Shown: positions 1-10,625 of the stretch, piece by piece | Position numbering within the stretch: the stretch's first letter is position 1 | How the letters are laid out: every line of letters begins with the position of its first letter | NCBI GenBank assembly: GCA_030770535.1 | Contig: JASVEC010000036.1 | Span: 62,001 to 126,000, forward strand | Origin: Batkoa obscura | Lineage: Eukaryota; Entomophthoromycota; Entomophthoromycetes; Entomophthorales; Batkoaceae | Direction of reading: 5' to 3' | Length of the DNA: 64,000 nucleotides | Notes under the pieces: generated by a model | What the model saw: the letters and a program-made list of their open reading frames with translations, nothing else | The model's database searches: none | Told to the model about the DNA's origin: nothing | Translations under genes and position numbers: made by a program

Positions 1-1
1 T

Positions 2-1396
2 GATCTGGGTAATAAGATTAAGTTAGATGATAGTAGTAGGAATGATAATGTTTATGGTAAAATTAAGTTAGATAGTTCCAATAATACCGATAATGAAATA
101 AAAGTAGATAATACCACTAATAATAATGATGATGAGACAGAATTTGATGTTGCTAATACTAATAATGATAACAATAATGTAATAAGGATACCCAACGCTA
201 ATGACGATAGTAATGATAATAAAGAAATGCCGGTTGACGGTATCAATAATACTGTTAATGATAGAGAAGTGATAAAGATGCACAATACCGATAGTAATAA
301 TAATGAAAAAACAAAGACACTTGATACTGATGATGAGGATACTGACAAGAAGGAGGTTGCGATTGATAATAATAATAATAATGACTATGTAACAAAGGCA
401 AACTATGATTATAACAACAAAGTGGAAGTACATAATGATTCAATAACTAATAACAATATAAACAATAATATAATCAACCCAGTCATTGGATATAATTTAA
501 AATTAGGGAATGAAAGTGAAGCTATGGAATATCAAAATTATGCTAGTATAGCTTATTGCAAATTACAACAAATTGAAGAATGGACTTGTGATTCATGTAA
601 TACAAATCAACCCGCTAAATTAATATCTACTCATAAGAGTCGACGATATGGTACCTTTGGTATGATACATGTTACTACTAATAATAAAATATTATTATCG
701 TTTCGTGGTACAGACAATCTAAGTAATAAATTATTAGATTTAAATATTAGAAAAAGGAGGATGAAAGTTGTGGATCCAAATTATAACCAAGATTATCTAA
801 ATAATATTAAAGTACATTCTGGTATTTTAAGTTCAACAGATTCAATTATTTATGACATGATAGAACAATTAAGATTAAGATTTAATAATGAATTAGATCA
901 ATATACTTTTGTATTAATTGGACATTCACTTGGTGGTGCTATGGCTAGTTTAGCAAGTATTCGATTACAAAATGAATTAAAATTAAGTTATAATTCAATT
1001 CATTTATATAGTTATGGACAACCAAGAGTAGGTAATGAAGAATTTGTTAAATATTTTAATCATTTACCTTTAACTGCAATGAGAATTGTAAGCCAAAATG
1101 ATATTGTACCCCATTTACCATTAAATAAAATGGGTTATTATCATTTTAATAATGAATATTTTATACACGATAAAAAAGCACAATTCTGCCTACCTCCTAC
1201 TAATACTCCCCCTTATATTATTGATGGTAAACAATCATATTATTTTGAACACCCAGAATGTACTAAAAAATTTGGTTATAAATTTGGTTTTAAATGGCAT
1301 AAGTTTTATTCTGAAAAATCTATTATCTGTGATGGCTATTATATTAAACGTAGGAGAAAAAAATGGACGAAAAAATTCAAATCATTACAACAATAA
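2..1396 (+). CDS. Class 3 lipase (alpha/beta hydrolase), 5' end outside window
   Basis: The reading frame is open from the window edge to a TAA at 1394-1396, so the true start lies upstream; the ATG at 227 is internal or a fallback start. The first ~150 codons are an Asn/Asp-rich low-complexity stretch. The rest matches fungal class 3 (Rhizomucor-type) triacylglycerol lipases: a GHSLGGA nucleophile elbow with the catalytic Ser codon at 926-928, then YGQPRVGN, then a NDIVPHLP block carrying the expected catalytic Asp. The catalytic His is probably in the C-terminal stretch, perhaps in FKWHKF, but I cannot fix which one. No signal peptide can be judged because the N terminus is missing. It converges with the DUF4419 gene, leaving about 80 bp between stop codons. 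The family assignment is secure; substrate and location are unknown. Confidence 0.85.
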   Translation, partial: DLGNKIKLDDSSRNDNVYGKIKLDSSNNTDNEIKVDNTTNNNDDETEFDVANTNNDNNNVIRIPNANDDSNDNKEMPVDGINNTVNDREVIKMHNTDSNNNEKTKTLDTDDEDTDKKEVAIDNNNNNDYVTKANYDYNNKVEVHNDSITNNNINNNIINPVIGYNLKLGNESEAMEYQNYASIAYCKLQQIEEWTCDSCNTNQPAKLISTHKSRRYGTFGMIHVTTNNKILLSFRGTDNLSNKLLDLNIRKRRMKVVDPNYNQDYLNNIKVHSGILSSTDSIIYDMIEQLRLRFNNELDQYTFVLIGHSLGGAMASLASIRLQNELKLSYNSIHLYSYGQPRVGNEEFVKYFNHLPLTAMRIVSQNDIVPHLPLNKMGYYHFNNEYFIHDKKAQFCLPPTNTPPYIIDGKQSYYFEHPECTKKFGYKFGFKWHKFYSEKSIICDGYYIKRRRKKWTKKFKSLQQ

Positions 1397-1474
1397 TATA
1401 TAATAAAAGTATAATATAATATTATAATAATAATATAATACTTAGCTCATAATAATTTATTTTAGTTTTATATA

Positions 1475-2614
1475 TTATTCATAATTAATAAACCAAGAAA
1501 TAGCTGGTTCAATATGATTTTGATTAATTGTACTCTTTTTAGTACCAAGGAAACCACCAATAAAATTCATTTTGAATTTTTCATTATAATAATTCCAAGT
1601 AAATGGTGTTTTTGTAAAACCAACTGGTATTTGATCATAAGTTAATCCAGAAAACATTCCATAATCTTGTTTCCAATTAATATATTGATTTTGAACATAA
1701 TCTTTATCAGCTTGTAAGTAAGGATAAAATACATTAATCCAACCTCTAATAAAAGGGCCACCAGAACCACCTGAAGGCTTATAGAAACTTGTCCAGAATT
1801 CTTTATTTACATTACTATTATTCTTTTTAACTTTAACAAATTCATTTAATACAGGTATCAATTCTTCAGTCCAATATTTTAAATCTTCAAATTGATTTAA
1901 TACTTTTTGACTTCGATCAATTAAATCTTCCCAATCCTCTACTGTACCTAATAATCCAATTTCTGGTATACCACACATTGTAGTAACTGAATAAGTAAAA
2001 TAATTTTTATATAGATCCATAATAGTTAAAGCTGTAACTGCTACTGCCACTTTATCCGAAGTAGAAAATGGCTTACTGATCAATTGACTTAAAGTATTAC
2101 TAACTTTACCATTAATCCCATCAACAAATTCAGGAAATACTTCTTGCCATGGATTATCTTCACCTAATACAAAGTTATCTCTTCTAACATCTAAATTCAC
2201 TTTACCCTCATGTTGAATACCTAATGTGCTCTTACATTTCTCGCCATTTAAATTCACATGAATGGCTAATCCTTGTAATATAACAATCCAAAGATGATGA
2301 GGTGCTAGAGTTAAGCCGTGATGTTGATCATAAGCTAAATGAATTGTTTCTGCAAACCCATTAAGACTTAATTTATGCGGGAAATTATCGTGGTGAACTA
2401 GTTGAGATTGACTATCAAAAGCTTCAAATTTGTCAGAGGAAAAAAGATTATTCTGGGAGATTCTTTCTTTGGTGGGAACTGTGGAGTAGGTGCTGATGGA
2501 TGAGAGTTCAATATCATCACTGACTTTAAATCTTGTAGTTGTCATTATTAGTTGCTTTTGAAATAAAATTGAATTGAAACTGAAATTTAAGAATTTATAT
2601 ATCTTTTTTGACAT
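1475..2614 (-). CDS. DUF4419 domain protein
   Basis: A single exon of 379 residues. Residues ~90-130 hold the DUF4419 hallmark: a run ending HG..LAPHHLWIVILQG followed by hvNlNGEKC. Downstream come a conserved GIPEIGLLGTVEDW segment, a W..F Gly/Ser patch (PSGGSGGPFIRGW) and YDQIPVGF. DUF4419 proteins of this size occur in many fungi and slime moulds, and no biochemical activity is established. There are two candidate starts: the ATG at 2614 used here, and a Met 23 codons later at 2545 (MTTTRF), which may be the real one because the intervening residues are unconserved-looking and basic/hydrophobic. No transmembrane segment is evident. Confidence 0.8.
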   Translation of the reverse strand: MSKKIYKFLNFSFNSILFQKQLIMTTTRFKVSDDIELSSISTYSTVPTKERISQNNLFSSDKFEAFDSQSQLVHHDNFPHKLSLNGFAETIHLAYDQHHGLTLAPHHLWIVILQGLAIHVNLNGEKCKSTLGIQHEGKVNLDVRRDNFVLGEDNPWQEVFPEFVDGINGKVSNTLSQLISKPFSTSDKVAVAVTALTIMDLYKNYFTYSVTTMCGIPEIGLLGTVEDWEDLIDRSQKVLNQFEDLKYWTEELIPVLNEFVKVKKNNSNVNKEFWTSFYKPSGGSGGPFIRGWINVFYPYLQADKDYVQNQYINWKQDYGMFSGLTYDQIPVGFTKTPFTWNYYNEKFKMNFIGGFLGTKKSTINQNHIEPAISWFINYE

Positions 2615-3467
2615 TTAAATAGTGGTGAAATTAAAGTAGTGATGTCATGAGAGAAGAATTGAAGTGACCTAGCAATATTTAAGATGAGCTTGTTTTATTG
2701 GTTGGAGTGGAGTTTTTTAAAATATTATGTTTGTAATGTTTGGAAAGTGACGCTCTATTTATTATAAAAGCTTACTGACTTAAAGCATTTTAAAAATTCA
2801 AATCGAATATTTATTTTTACTTTATATATTGTACTAAAATAAACTTCTCCTTTTATATAGCATTTATTAATTTTTTTAATAATAATAATTCTAATAGATC
2901 CCAAATCAACCAATAAATTTACGTTTATTTTTTAAAATAATTTCTTCTTTGGTATTTAAATGCGAATAAAATTTCCCATCAATTTACTAATAAAAGCTAA
3001 TTAACCGAGAGATAAAATTAAAGTTCAACCTCTTATTAATCGTTTAAAGTATCAAGTCATTTGAAATGTTTCAGTAAAAATTCATTCATATTAAAAGATA
3101 GTTAATTTCTGGCTGCAACAACAGATTTCTTATAGCTGTAAAAACATTAGTATATTGCTATAAATTATTTAATAGTGTTGCAATCAATAACTAATTTTTT
3201 AATATGCATGAATTTGTACTGGAATATTTTGAACAGCCTAATAAATCCAATCATGTGAAAGTGGTAATTGCAAATAAAAAGAAGCTATGAATTTTGTTTA
3301 TTGGTTTATCTCTTCAATAATACAAATATGACTATAATTTCAATTAAAAGAGAGATAATTAAACTGTAACTGATTTATTTTTTAAATAATCTAATATTAA
3401 TAATTTTGATAATTCTCTAATCTAATCTTCTATATTAATTCAATAACAGTAATAATAATAACAATAA
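2615..3467. other. Divergent intergenic region, no gene seen
   Basis: About 850 bp of AT-rich DNA between the divergently transcribed DUF4419 gene and the orphan gene at 3468. I see no convincing ORF, repeat or RNA; it presumably contains both promoters. Confidence 0.6.
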
Positions 3468-4415
3468 ATGGTTAGTGAACTTGAAGACTTGATTTCAAGC
3501 CAAATGGAAAGGGAAGGATTAATTTCTAATGAAACTGAACGTTCTAAATATGCACAGGAATTTTCTAATATTTGTGATAATTTTTATAATCAAGGGGATG
3601 TATCAAGTGAAAAGATAATAAGTTTAATAGAATTTTGTAATGAAGAAATTATCAATTTTAGTTTAGTAGATATAACTTCAGGTGATATGGAATCAATCCA
3701 TCAATTATTAAATAAAATTGGTATCTTTAAAGGTCATTGGAAATATATTGAAGATCGGACTTTATATTTAGAGATTAAGAGAAAGAGAAGGGAAGAATGG
3801 CATTTATCCACTAATAAAAGATTAAATACAGAGTTGGAAAATCAAATTCAAACTTTAATAAAACGAGATGAAGATAATAATAATAATAATTTAATAAACA
3901 AACTAGATTATTTTTATCTCTATTTAAAAAAATATCAATATCAATTAGGTATCTCTTCTTTTTTAAAAGGGTTATTAAAGTTTTTAAAAATCAATTTAAA
4001 TCATTATGAAGAGAAACAATTTGCTTGGCAATTAGAAGACGCTTCATTGACTCAATTCGGTACTTCATTTATGAATGATACTTGTTTTTTATTAGTTTAT
4101 CAATTAAATTTAATACCAATAATAAAAGAATATAATGATAATACAAAATTAAGGGAATGGAAATTTAAAAATAAAATTAATAAACTGGAATTAAAATGTT
4201 TAATAAAATTGATGAATATGGAATTAAATAAAGATGTAACTGGTCCTCCATCAGGTAATATAATAGAAACTAAAGGAGAAGAATATAATAAACCTTTAAT
4301 ATCTAAAATTGGGTATTATTTAACTTATCCAATATCAATTTTATCTCAATATTTTTTAATTCAATTAATATTATTATGGATTAAAATTAAAAATTTAAAT
4401 TCATCTAATATTTAA
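3468..4415 (+). CDS. Orphan, predicted tail-anchored membrane protein
   Basis: A single-exon frame of 315 residues with an ATG in a good context just after a T/A-rich leader. I do not recognise the family. The N-terminal ~100 residues are acidic and helical-looking, followed by a basic KRKRREEW stretch and a charged helical middle with an Asn run. The last ~25 residues are strongly hydrophobic (ILSQYFLIQLILLWI) with a short Lys/Asn tail, the architecture of a C-terminally anchored protein facing the cytosol. Codon usage is like its neighbours, and the frame is long for DNA this AT-rich, so I take it to be a real gene. Function unknown. Confidence 0.7.
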   Translation: MVSELEDLISSQMEREGLISNETERSKYAQEFSNICDNFYNQGDVSSEKIISLIEFCNEEIINFSLVDITSGDMESIHQLLNKIGIFKGHWKYIEDRTLYLEIKRKRREEWHLSTNKRLNTELENQIQTLIKRDEDNNNNNLINKLDYFYLYLKKYQYQLGISSFLKGLLKFLKINLNHYEEKQFAWQLEDASLTQFGTSFMNDTCFLLVYQLNLIPIIKEYNDNTKLREWKFKNKINKLELKCLIKLMNMELNKDVTGPPSGNIIETKGEEYNKPLISKIGYYLTYPISILSQYFLIQLILLWIKIKNLNSSNI

Positions 4416-4528
4416 TATCTCTCTTTTTCAATAATAAAAATAATAAAATAATAAAATAATACTTCCCTTTTCTCTTATTAATACTTGATGCTTTAATATA
4501 TAAAATTATAAAATAGAAACATTGAAAT

Positions 4529-5611
4529 TTAACGTAATTGATTAGCTTCTAATTTTTCGAAATGAGTTCTTGCCATTTTAATATTCATTAATGTAGCAGC
4601 TGATTCTAAATAAATAAAGGAAGTATATTAAATCAGAATCATAAAATTAGAATAAGATGGACAACTTACGAATACTAGGATCATTCATGACCAACAATAC
4701 ATAGGTATTTGGAGTCAATACATCAATAAAAGCTGAAAAGGAATTATGTCGAATTTCCATAGATTTAAATTGAGCTTGAGATTTAGAGCAAGATAATTTA
4801 AATTGTTTAATAATATTAGATATTTTTTCAAATCGATGAATATCTTGATTATTTGAACTATCAGCAGTATGATGAGAAATAACCAAAAATGTAGTTCTTT
4901 CAAATACAACCACTTCCTCTGCTTCACATAAACTTGAAAACTTACCTAATTGTTTTTCTAATTTAGATACATTAGGAACCAAAGTATAAACAATTGAAGA
5001 CCAAGCTTGATATAAAGTTTCATCCCAAATGGAAGTTTTAAATGCTTGAATTTCCATAGGCACACTTCTAACTCTTAACTCTTCTACTCTTTCTTGAAAC
5101 ACTTGTTCTCTAAGTTCCTCTTGTACCAAATCCATTTTATGAATTAAAGTAAATATTTTAGCATCTTTACTATTAGTTGCCATTGCTTCTAAACACGTTT
5201 GGTAATAAATTAAATCTTTTTCCAAATCTCTAGATTCGACATCAAATACATAAATCAATACTTCTACATTTCGAAATATATGATCTTTTTGAGATGTAAA
5301 ATAATTCTCCATAAAAGCTTCTTGACCCCCACAATCCCATAGATTAAGCACTAAATTGCCCAAAAAACGAACATGTGAATGTTCAACATCAACTAAAAAT
5401 AATTACGAGGTTACTATAAGTTATAATTTTATATATTTGAAATTGGAATTACTTGTAGCTCCTAATCGACGTGTATCTCGGGCAATATAATTGGAAAATA
5501 TTATCGACCTCATACTTGTCTTTCCAGAGCCTGATTTTCCCATTAATAAGACCTAAATTATTAGTCTATTATTTACTTAGCTGTTTATTTGAATTTTACT
5601 TTTTTTTTCAT
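4529..5611 (-). CDS. GTR1: RagA/Gtr1-type GTPase (TORC1 nutrient signalling)
   Basis: Four exons: 5600-5611, 5453-5552, 4670-5392 and 4529-4605, with introns of 47, 60 and 64 bp; 303 residues. The first exon encodes only MKKK. The P-loop GKSGSGKTS lies at residues 9-17, switch I reads [12 protein letters not shown] and switch [11 protein letters not shown], followed by HKMDLV in place of NKxD, as is usual in RagA/B. The C-terminal half has the roadblock-like Rag dimerisation region ([29 protein letters not shown]). Established role: one half of the vacuolar Rag heterodimer that tethers and activates TORC1 in response to amino acids. Similarity to animal RagA is very high through the whole length. 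A RagC/Gtr2 partner is not in the window. Confidence 0.96.
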
Positions 5612-6905
5612 TGTTAAATATTTTTATTTTTACTTTATTTTTATAAAGAGATGAATTTTGTATTTTGAAATTTTAATGCTTATTCAATTTTTTTACTTTT
5701 TTCGTGGCTTTGGAAATTGACTAAATGGTTTTAAAAAATAGGGTGAAGTAAATGTAGGAGATACTGACTAAATAGACAGTAGTTTTTTTGATAAAGTATT
5801 GATTTTTATCAAGCAAACCGCTCATTAAATTTAATTAAACATAAACATTGATCCTAATCCCAATCTTCCTAACCTAACTTTACTAAAAGTATATAATAGC
5901 TAATATTTTGATTCTAAACAAAATAAAAATTATTTAATAAAACTTTGTCTAAAATAGGAAATTTTTGCACTGAAAAGAAAACTACTATCTACTCAGTTAG
6001 TAATCCCTACCAAAACGAATAATTTTTTAATAACACTGCTTTTGCTGTAAAATTTGACTACTTTTAGAAATCAATTACTTTTATTTGAATGTTGATAGAA
6101 AAAGTATTTATTTTATATATCTTTAGCTGCTTTTTACTACCAAATAAATATTAAATATACTTACGATTAAAATGGACCATGGCATCATTTAGAAAATAGA
6201 TTATGTGGCATAAACAATACTAATGGTTGTTGGACCTATATTTAAAAGCAGCTAAACTTAATAAATATATCCATATAACAGTATAAGTTTATATATATTA
6301 CAAAGAGTACAAGCATATTATATAATTGAAAAAGTTATCAATCGAGTTAAATGATAGCCAGAATAAACTTGAGTCATATAAATGACTTAATAAATAGAAG
6401 AAAAAGGATCCAAGTTTTCAATCATGTTGCTATGATACATGTGTTTATTATAAGATACTGGATTTGATGGTTAAAGTCAACAAGTGACAACTATGTTAAT
6501 AAAAATATTGCTGATAAAGTTAATATTATAAATAGAAAGGTAAACTCATTAAGTAGATTACAGAAAGAAATTATTTTAAGTAATAAATCAGATTATTAAA
6601 TATTAGCATTTATTTACCTTTCGAAAAAGCAAACTTCTAATAGTTTATAAAATCTAATATATATACTAAAATTTTTATCAGATAACATTTTAATTAAGTT
6701 ATTGACATTTTGATTTTATATTGTTAATTTAAAAGCTTAATTATTTTTTCAAACAAGTAATAGACTTCACTAAAAGTGGAGACGAATAAAATTGGAGAAC
6801 CAATCAAATTTGAAATAGTCACATCAAAGTAGCTTAAACTTCAATTAAAAAATACTTTTCAATCATTTTTAATCTCTAATCGGTTAAGTTTCCATAACAA
6901 AAAAC
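5612..6905. other. Intergenic, no gene seen
   Basis: About 1.3 kb of AT-rich DNA between the divergent GTR1 and SERP1-like genes. No ORF, tRNA or MITE copy was recognised. Confidence 0.55.
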
Positions 6906-7226
6906 AATGGTAACTAGATAGTTTCAATTTAGCTTCCTTCCTGTTAAACTAATGGTTTCAACTAGCCTCAAACTCCAGTTCAACGTCGTAAAAATCAAGC
7001 GTTTCAAGAAAATGTATTAAAAAAAGGGAGTGTGCCCACCACATTAAAAAAGAAAAAAGACCCTGAAGAGATTGCTAAAATTAATGAGCAAAGAAAAAGA
7101 TATTTGGTTTATGTTGTATTAGCCATCTTCTTAATATCTGGTAAGCTTTTTAATCGAATAAGCTTCTATCTTTTTTAATATCTATCTTTTTTAGGTTTCC
7201 TCTCTTTCTTACAACTCTTCTTTTAA
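6906..7226 (+). CDS. YSY6: SERP1/RAMP4 (Ysy6)-like ER membrane protein
   Basis: A 69-residue protein from three exons: 6906-6908 (ATG only), 6966-7140 and 7195-7226, with introns of 57 and 54 bp; the frame closes at TAA 7224-7226. The product starts MPQTPVQRRKNQAF, continues with a basic QENVLKKGSVP stretch typical of the family, and ends in one transmembrane helix (residues ~47-69: YLVYVVLAIFLISGFLSFLQ). SERP1/RAMP4 proteins are tail-anchored, associate with the Sec61 translocon and stabilise membrane proteins under ER stress. Placing the first intron directly after the ATG is forced by in-frame stops in the unspliced reading and by family similarity starting at residue 2. It is too short and too interrupted for simple ORF calling. 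Confidence 0.85.
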
Positions 7227-9025
7227 TTGAAATACATATAACGAGTATTTTATTTTATAAACTAATAAAGCTATATAGTCTTATTCTTCTTTTTATTGAA
7301 AACCTTTAAAAGATGTTTAGAAAGCTAGTACATTTTTTAATATAAAGGTGATGTACATTAAAAGTGGCAAACTGTTAGTTTTTAAAGCAATTTTCAAAAG
7401 GAAATTACAATATATAGGGATATTTTTTTAGCTTCTACTTTTTCCATCTTTTAAGCAATATTTGAATAGGAAATTTGTTAGTAAAATTCTTGAACATAAA
7501 AATACATCCCCATATTATTTTTTATAATGAAAAAGCTCAAAAATATACAATATATTAAACCAATTGACCTGTGTTAATTTAATTGAGATAAGTATTTATA
7601 AGAGACTTTTAAACTTAAGTGTTATCATTTTATAAAACCGTAGCTGCAGATTGTATTCTATTTTTTTGATAATTATGTTGTAAACAAATACACTTTTATA
7701 TTTCGGAAACACTCTATCTGCAATAGTACAGGATTATTATAAAATAATATTTTCGAAATCAAGTTTTTTAAACTAAAATGAATTTTTAAATTAGGTTTAA
7801 ATCAAGCAATACCAACCATTTTATTTTTTGACTATTGTTTTTTTATAGAATTCTTAAAAGTACTGAGCCAAAGTATTTTATTATTGAAAATAAATAAAGT
7901 GAACGGCATGCACATTCTCCTTTGTAAGATTTTTAGTACAATTTTAATGGTTTTTACAGAAAGTAGAAGTCTAATGCTTTCTACCTTAGATTGGTAGAAG
8001 TAGGATCGAACTCAAAACCTTTAAGGAGTTAAGAAAATAGATTAGATTCTGGGTATCCCAATCCCAACCAATAGATTTTTATTGGGCAAATCTAGGAAAG
8101 AACTAAATATATTGCTGACTTAGATACTTCAGTCATCATCTTTGCTTGTAAAAATAAACGATCTTTGAGAGCACATAAAAAAGATATTGAACTTCTTAGC
8201 TTACAGGCTACATGGATTTGATGTTACAAAGGCTCAAGTTGTTATATTAAATCAACTTTTCTTTCCCCAGTTTGTTGCTTTAAATTCCTTAATTGTATAT
8301 TTTAACTTTAGCTTAAAGCGATATTATTTTTAATGGATATTTGGGCATGTCTTTTCGGTTAAGTTTGACTAACGTACCAAATGTAACAGTTTTAATTCAC
8401 TTTGATGAACTTAAATCAATACTTAACAGTATTTCATAAGCAACTAAAAAGCAGTTGTAAAAATTATATCAAAAATAAAATAAATTTAAAGGGATCAATG
8501 GAGGTGTCTAACACTTAGTTCATTAATTTTGACTTCAGTTCTATAAATTTAATTTGTGCCCACTAAATCTATTCCATGCTATTTTAAATACAAATCATAA
8601 ATTATTTCCAGATAAGTTGTATTCCACATGTCAATTGCAAAAATGGCCAAAACTGCAACAGGACAAACCTTAAAACTAACAAATCAAATGCTATAATTTA
8701 ATGCGCCAACCAATTGAGAACAAGAGATGAGATAACGGAATTTGGATTGGAGCATGATGTAATGATTTAATCTCAAATTCAGGGCATGATGTAATTTACA
8801 GATAACCATTAGGTAATTTTTCTAGTTTTAATCCAAAATTTAAGAGAAATTAAAAGAAAATTTCCTTTCGTTTTTTAATCTTTTATCATAACTACGAAAC
8901 TTTTCATTGTTTAGTAAGTGACATAAATTCCATTTTGCTCATTATGATCCAATTTTATATCTTTCAACTCCACCTAAAATTAAGATTTAATTCTAATATA
9001 AATGATTTAATTAGAATTTAAAACT
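7227..9025. other. Intergenic with one MITE copy
   Basis: About 1.8 kb. It holds the MITE copy at 7412-7515 and a weak tRNA-like B-box on the minus strand near 8000-8020 that does not fold (see rejected items). Otherwise nothing recognised. Confidence 0.5.
7412..7515 (-). mobile_element. MITE-like element, copy 1 (diverged)
   Basis: Reverse-orientation copy of the ~106-bp family with decayed terminal repeats (ATATAGGGAT... to ...CATCCCCATAT). The internal CATCTTTTAAGC and TTAGTAAAATTCTT blocks are kept. Confidence 0.75.
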
Positions 9026-9910
9026 ATGAGCCACTTACCATCAACACAAAACAATAATAATGTAAGCCTTTTATACTGCCATATAGATTTATATATTCTA
9101 ATACTGTTTATAGTTTAATGACGTTAACTCGAGAGCAATGAATGGAGGAAGTCAAGGTAACATAATTAATATTATGAAGAGAGATAATACTAAAAGTAAT
9201 AAAGATGCATATATGTTCAATAATCAAGAACCTAATCCTTTTGAAGCTAGTTTCCAAGGTAAGTATTTTTATACTAACTTTTTTTATCTAAAATTCTATC
9301 TAGAACCTAACTACAATTCGTATAACTCATTCAGTACTTTCTTTAAACTGATTGGTTATCTAACAAATACTAATATTTTATTTATAGTGAACTCCAAATC
9401 TAAAGACAATAATGGCAATGGGCAAAGTTCAAGGCAAAGCAGCCCTGGGGATAAAGAAAAAAGTAGTCAAACTAATGAAGAGGACGCTGAAGCAAAAAGA
9501 CTCAAGTTCTTAGAGCGTAACAGAATAGCTGGTTAGTTTTCTATTAAGACACACAAAGAATAATACTAATAGTGTAACATATAGCATCCAAATGTAGACA
9601 AAAGAAGAAGCTTTGGATGCAACAACTTGCAACCCAAGCTGATCAAGCAGCTGCCCGTAATAAAGCGCTCCAAATGATGGTCAATCAGCTTAAAGATGAA
9701 GTACTTGTACTTAAAAACCAACTATTAGCACACAGAAATTGCAGCTGTAATGTTATACAGCAGTATATTCAAACTTCAGGGCAATTCAGTACTATGGGAG
9801 TTCGACCACCTATCCAACAAATAGCACCACAACCACAGCAAACTATGAACATGTTGCCTAACTTACCTACTCAATCAGCGGATCCCACTCTTAACCATAA
9901 AGGCAACTGA
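9026..9910 (+). CDS. ATF/CREB-type bZIP transcription factor
   Basis: Four exons: 9026-9061, 9114-9258, 9388-9531 and 9585-9910; the introns keep frame and the total encodes 216 residues. The basic region is split by the last intron, KRLKFLERNRIA joined to ASKCRQKKKLW (about residues 97-120), followed by a heptad zipper (LATQADQAAARNKALQMMVNQL...). NRxAAxKxRxKKK is the signature of the ATF/CREB class (Atf1, Sko1, Atf21), which binds CRE-type TGACGTCA sites and in fungi commonly acts downstream of stress MAP kinases. The N terminus is Ser/Asn/Gln-rich and the C terminus Pro/Gln-rich, as in activation or repression domains. The 129-bp intron at 9259-9387 is also open in frame, so retention is conceivable, but its translation looks non-coding. 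Confidence 0.9.
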
Positions 9911-10625
9911 TTGGGTGAACATAATTCTGAGTCTACTCTTAATTCCATGGTTTGTATTATATGTATTGAATACAGAAAAATAAATAGCTATATTAATGTA
10001 TATTTGAAATTGTGTATTATAAGCAAATATTGATTTTAATGATAATAAAATATATATGAATTATAAATTAATCAGAATGAAGAATAACTGAGCTATGTAT
10101 AACATCACAAAATTATGATAATGAATTTAGTTAATATTTAAACTAAAAATTTAAACTCAACAAGAACACCAAATCAATTAAATTTATAAGTTATGCTGGT
10201 AATTAGTTTAAGGTGTAAAACAAAGTTGTAATAATTAGCTCATTTTTAAATACAAATCAACACTGATATGTAATTTCAAAAATAAAAGAATTTGTAGTTT
10301 TAATTTAAGATATCCATCAGTTCTAAACAGTCAACATGTCAAAAGTAAATAAAATTGGGCCACACTAAATATATTTATACTTATCATAATTATTATCATT
10401 ACATATTTAAAATTGATATCTTCATAAAATAATAAACCTTATTAATAATAATTTCGCTTAGCTAAGCCTATCAAATAATTGATTAAAGAACTCGATCAAC
10501 TCAATCGTATTGGTCCCCCTGTTTCTTTTTTTAGAAGCTTATTTATGAACTTTAATTCTATTTCATCAACAATCACTTTTTTAAATTTCCTTAAACTAAC
10601 AAAAGTTCCATTCATAATATCAATC
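9911..10625. other. Intergenic, no gene seen
   Basis: About 700 bp of AT-rich DNA before the Zn2Cys6 gene. An in-frame extension upstream of 10626, with another ATG at 10545, exists but looks like leader sequence. Confidence 0.5.

Noticed and set aside
7990-8075. Minus-strand tRNA-like sequence with GTTCGATCC (B-box-like)
   Set aside because: The T stem does not pair and no proper acceptor or D arm can be drawn; at most a distant tRNA relic or chance.
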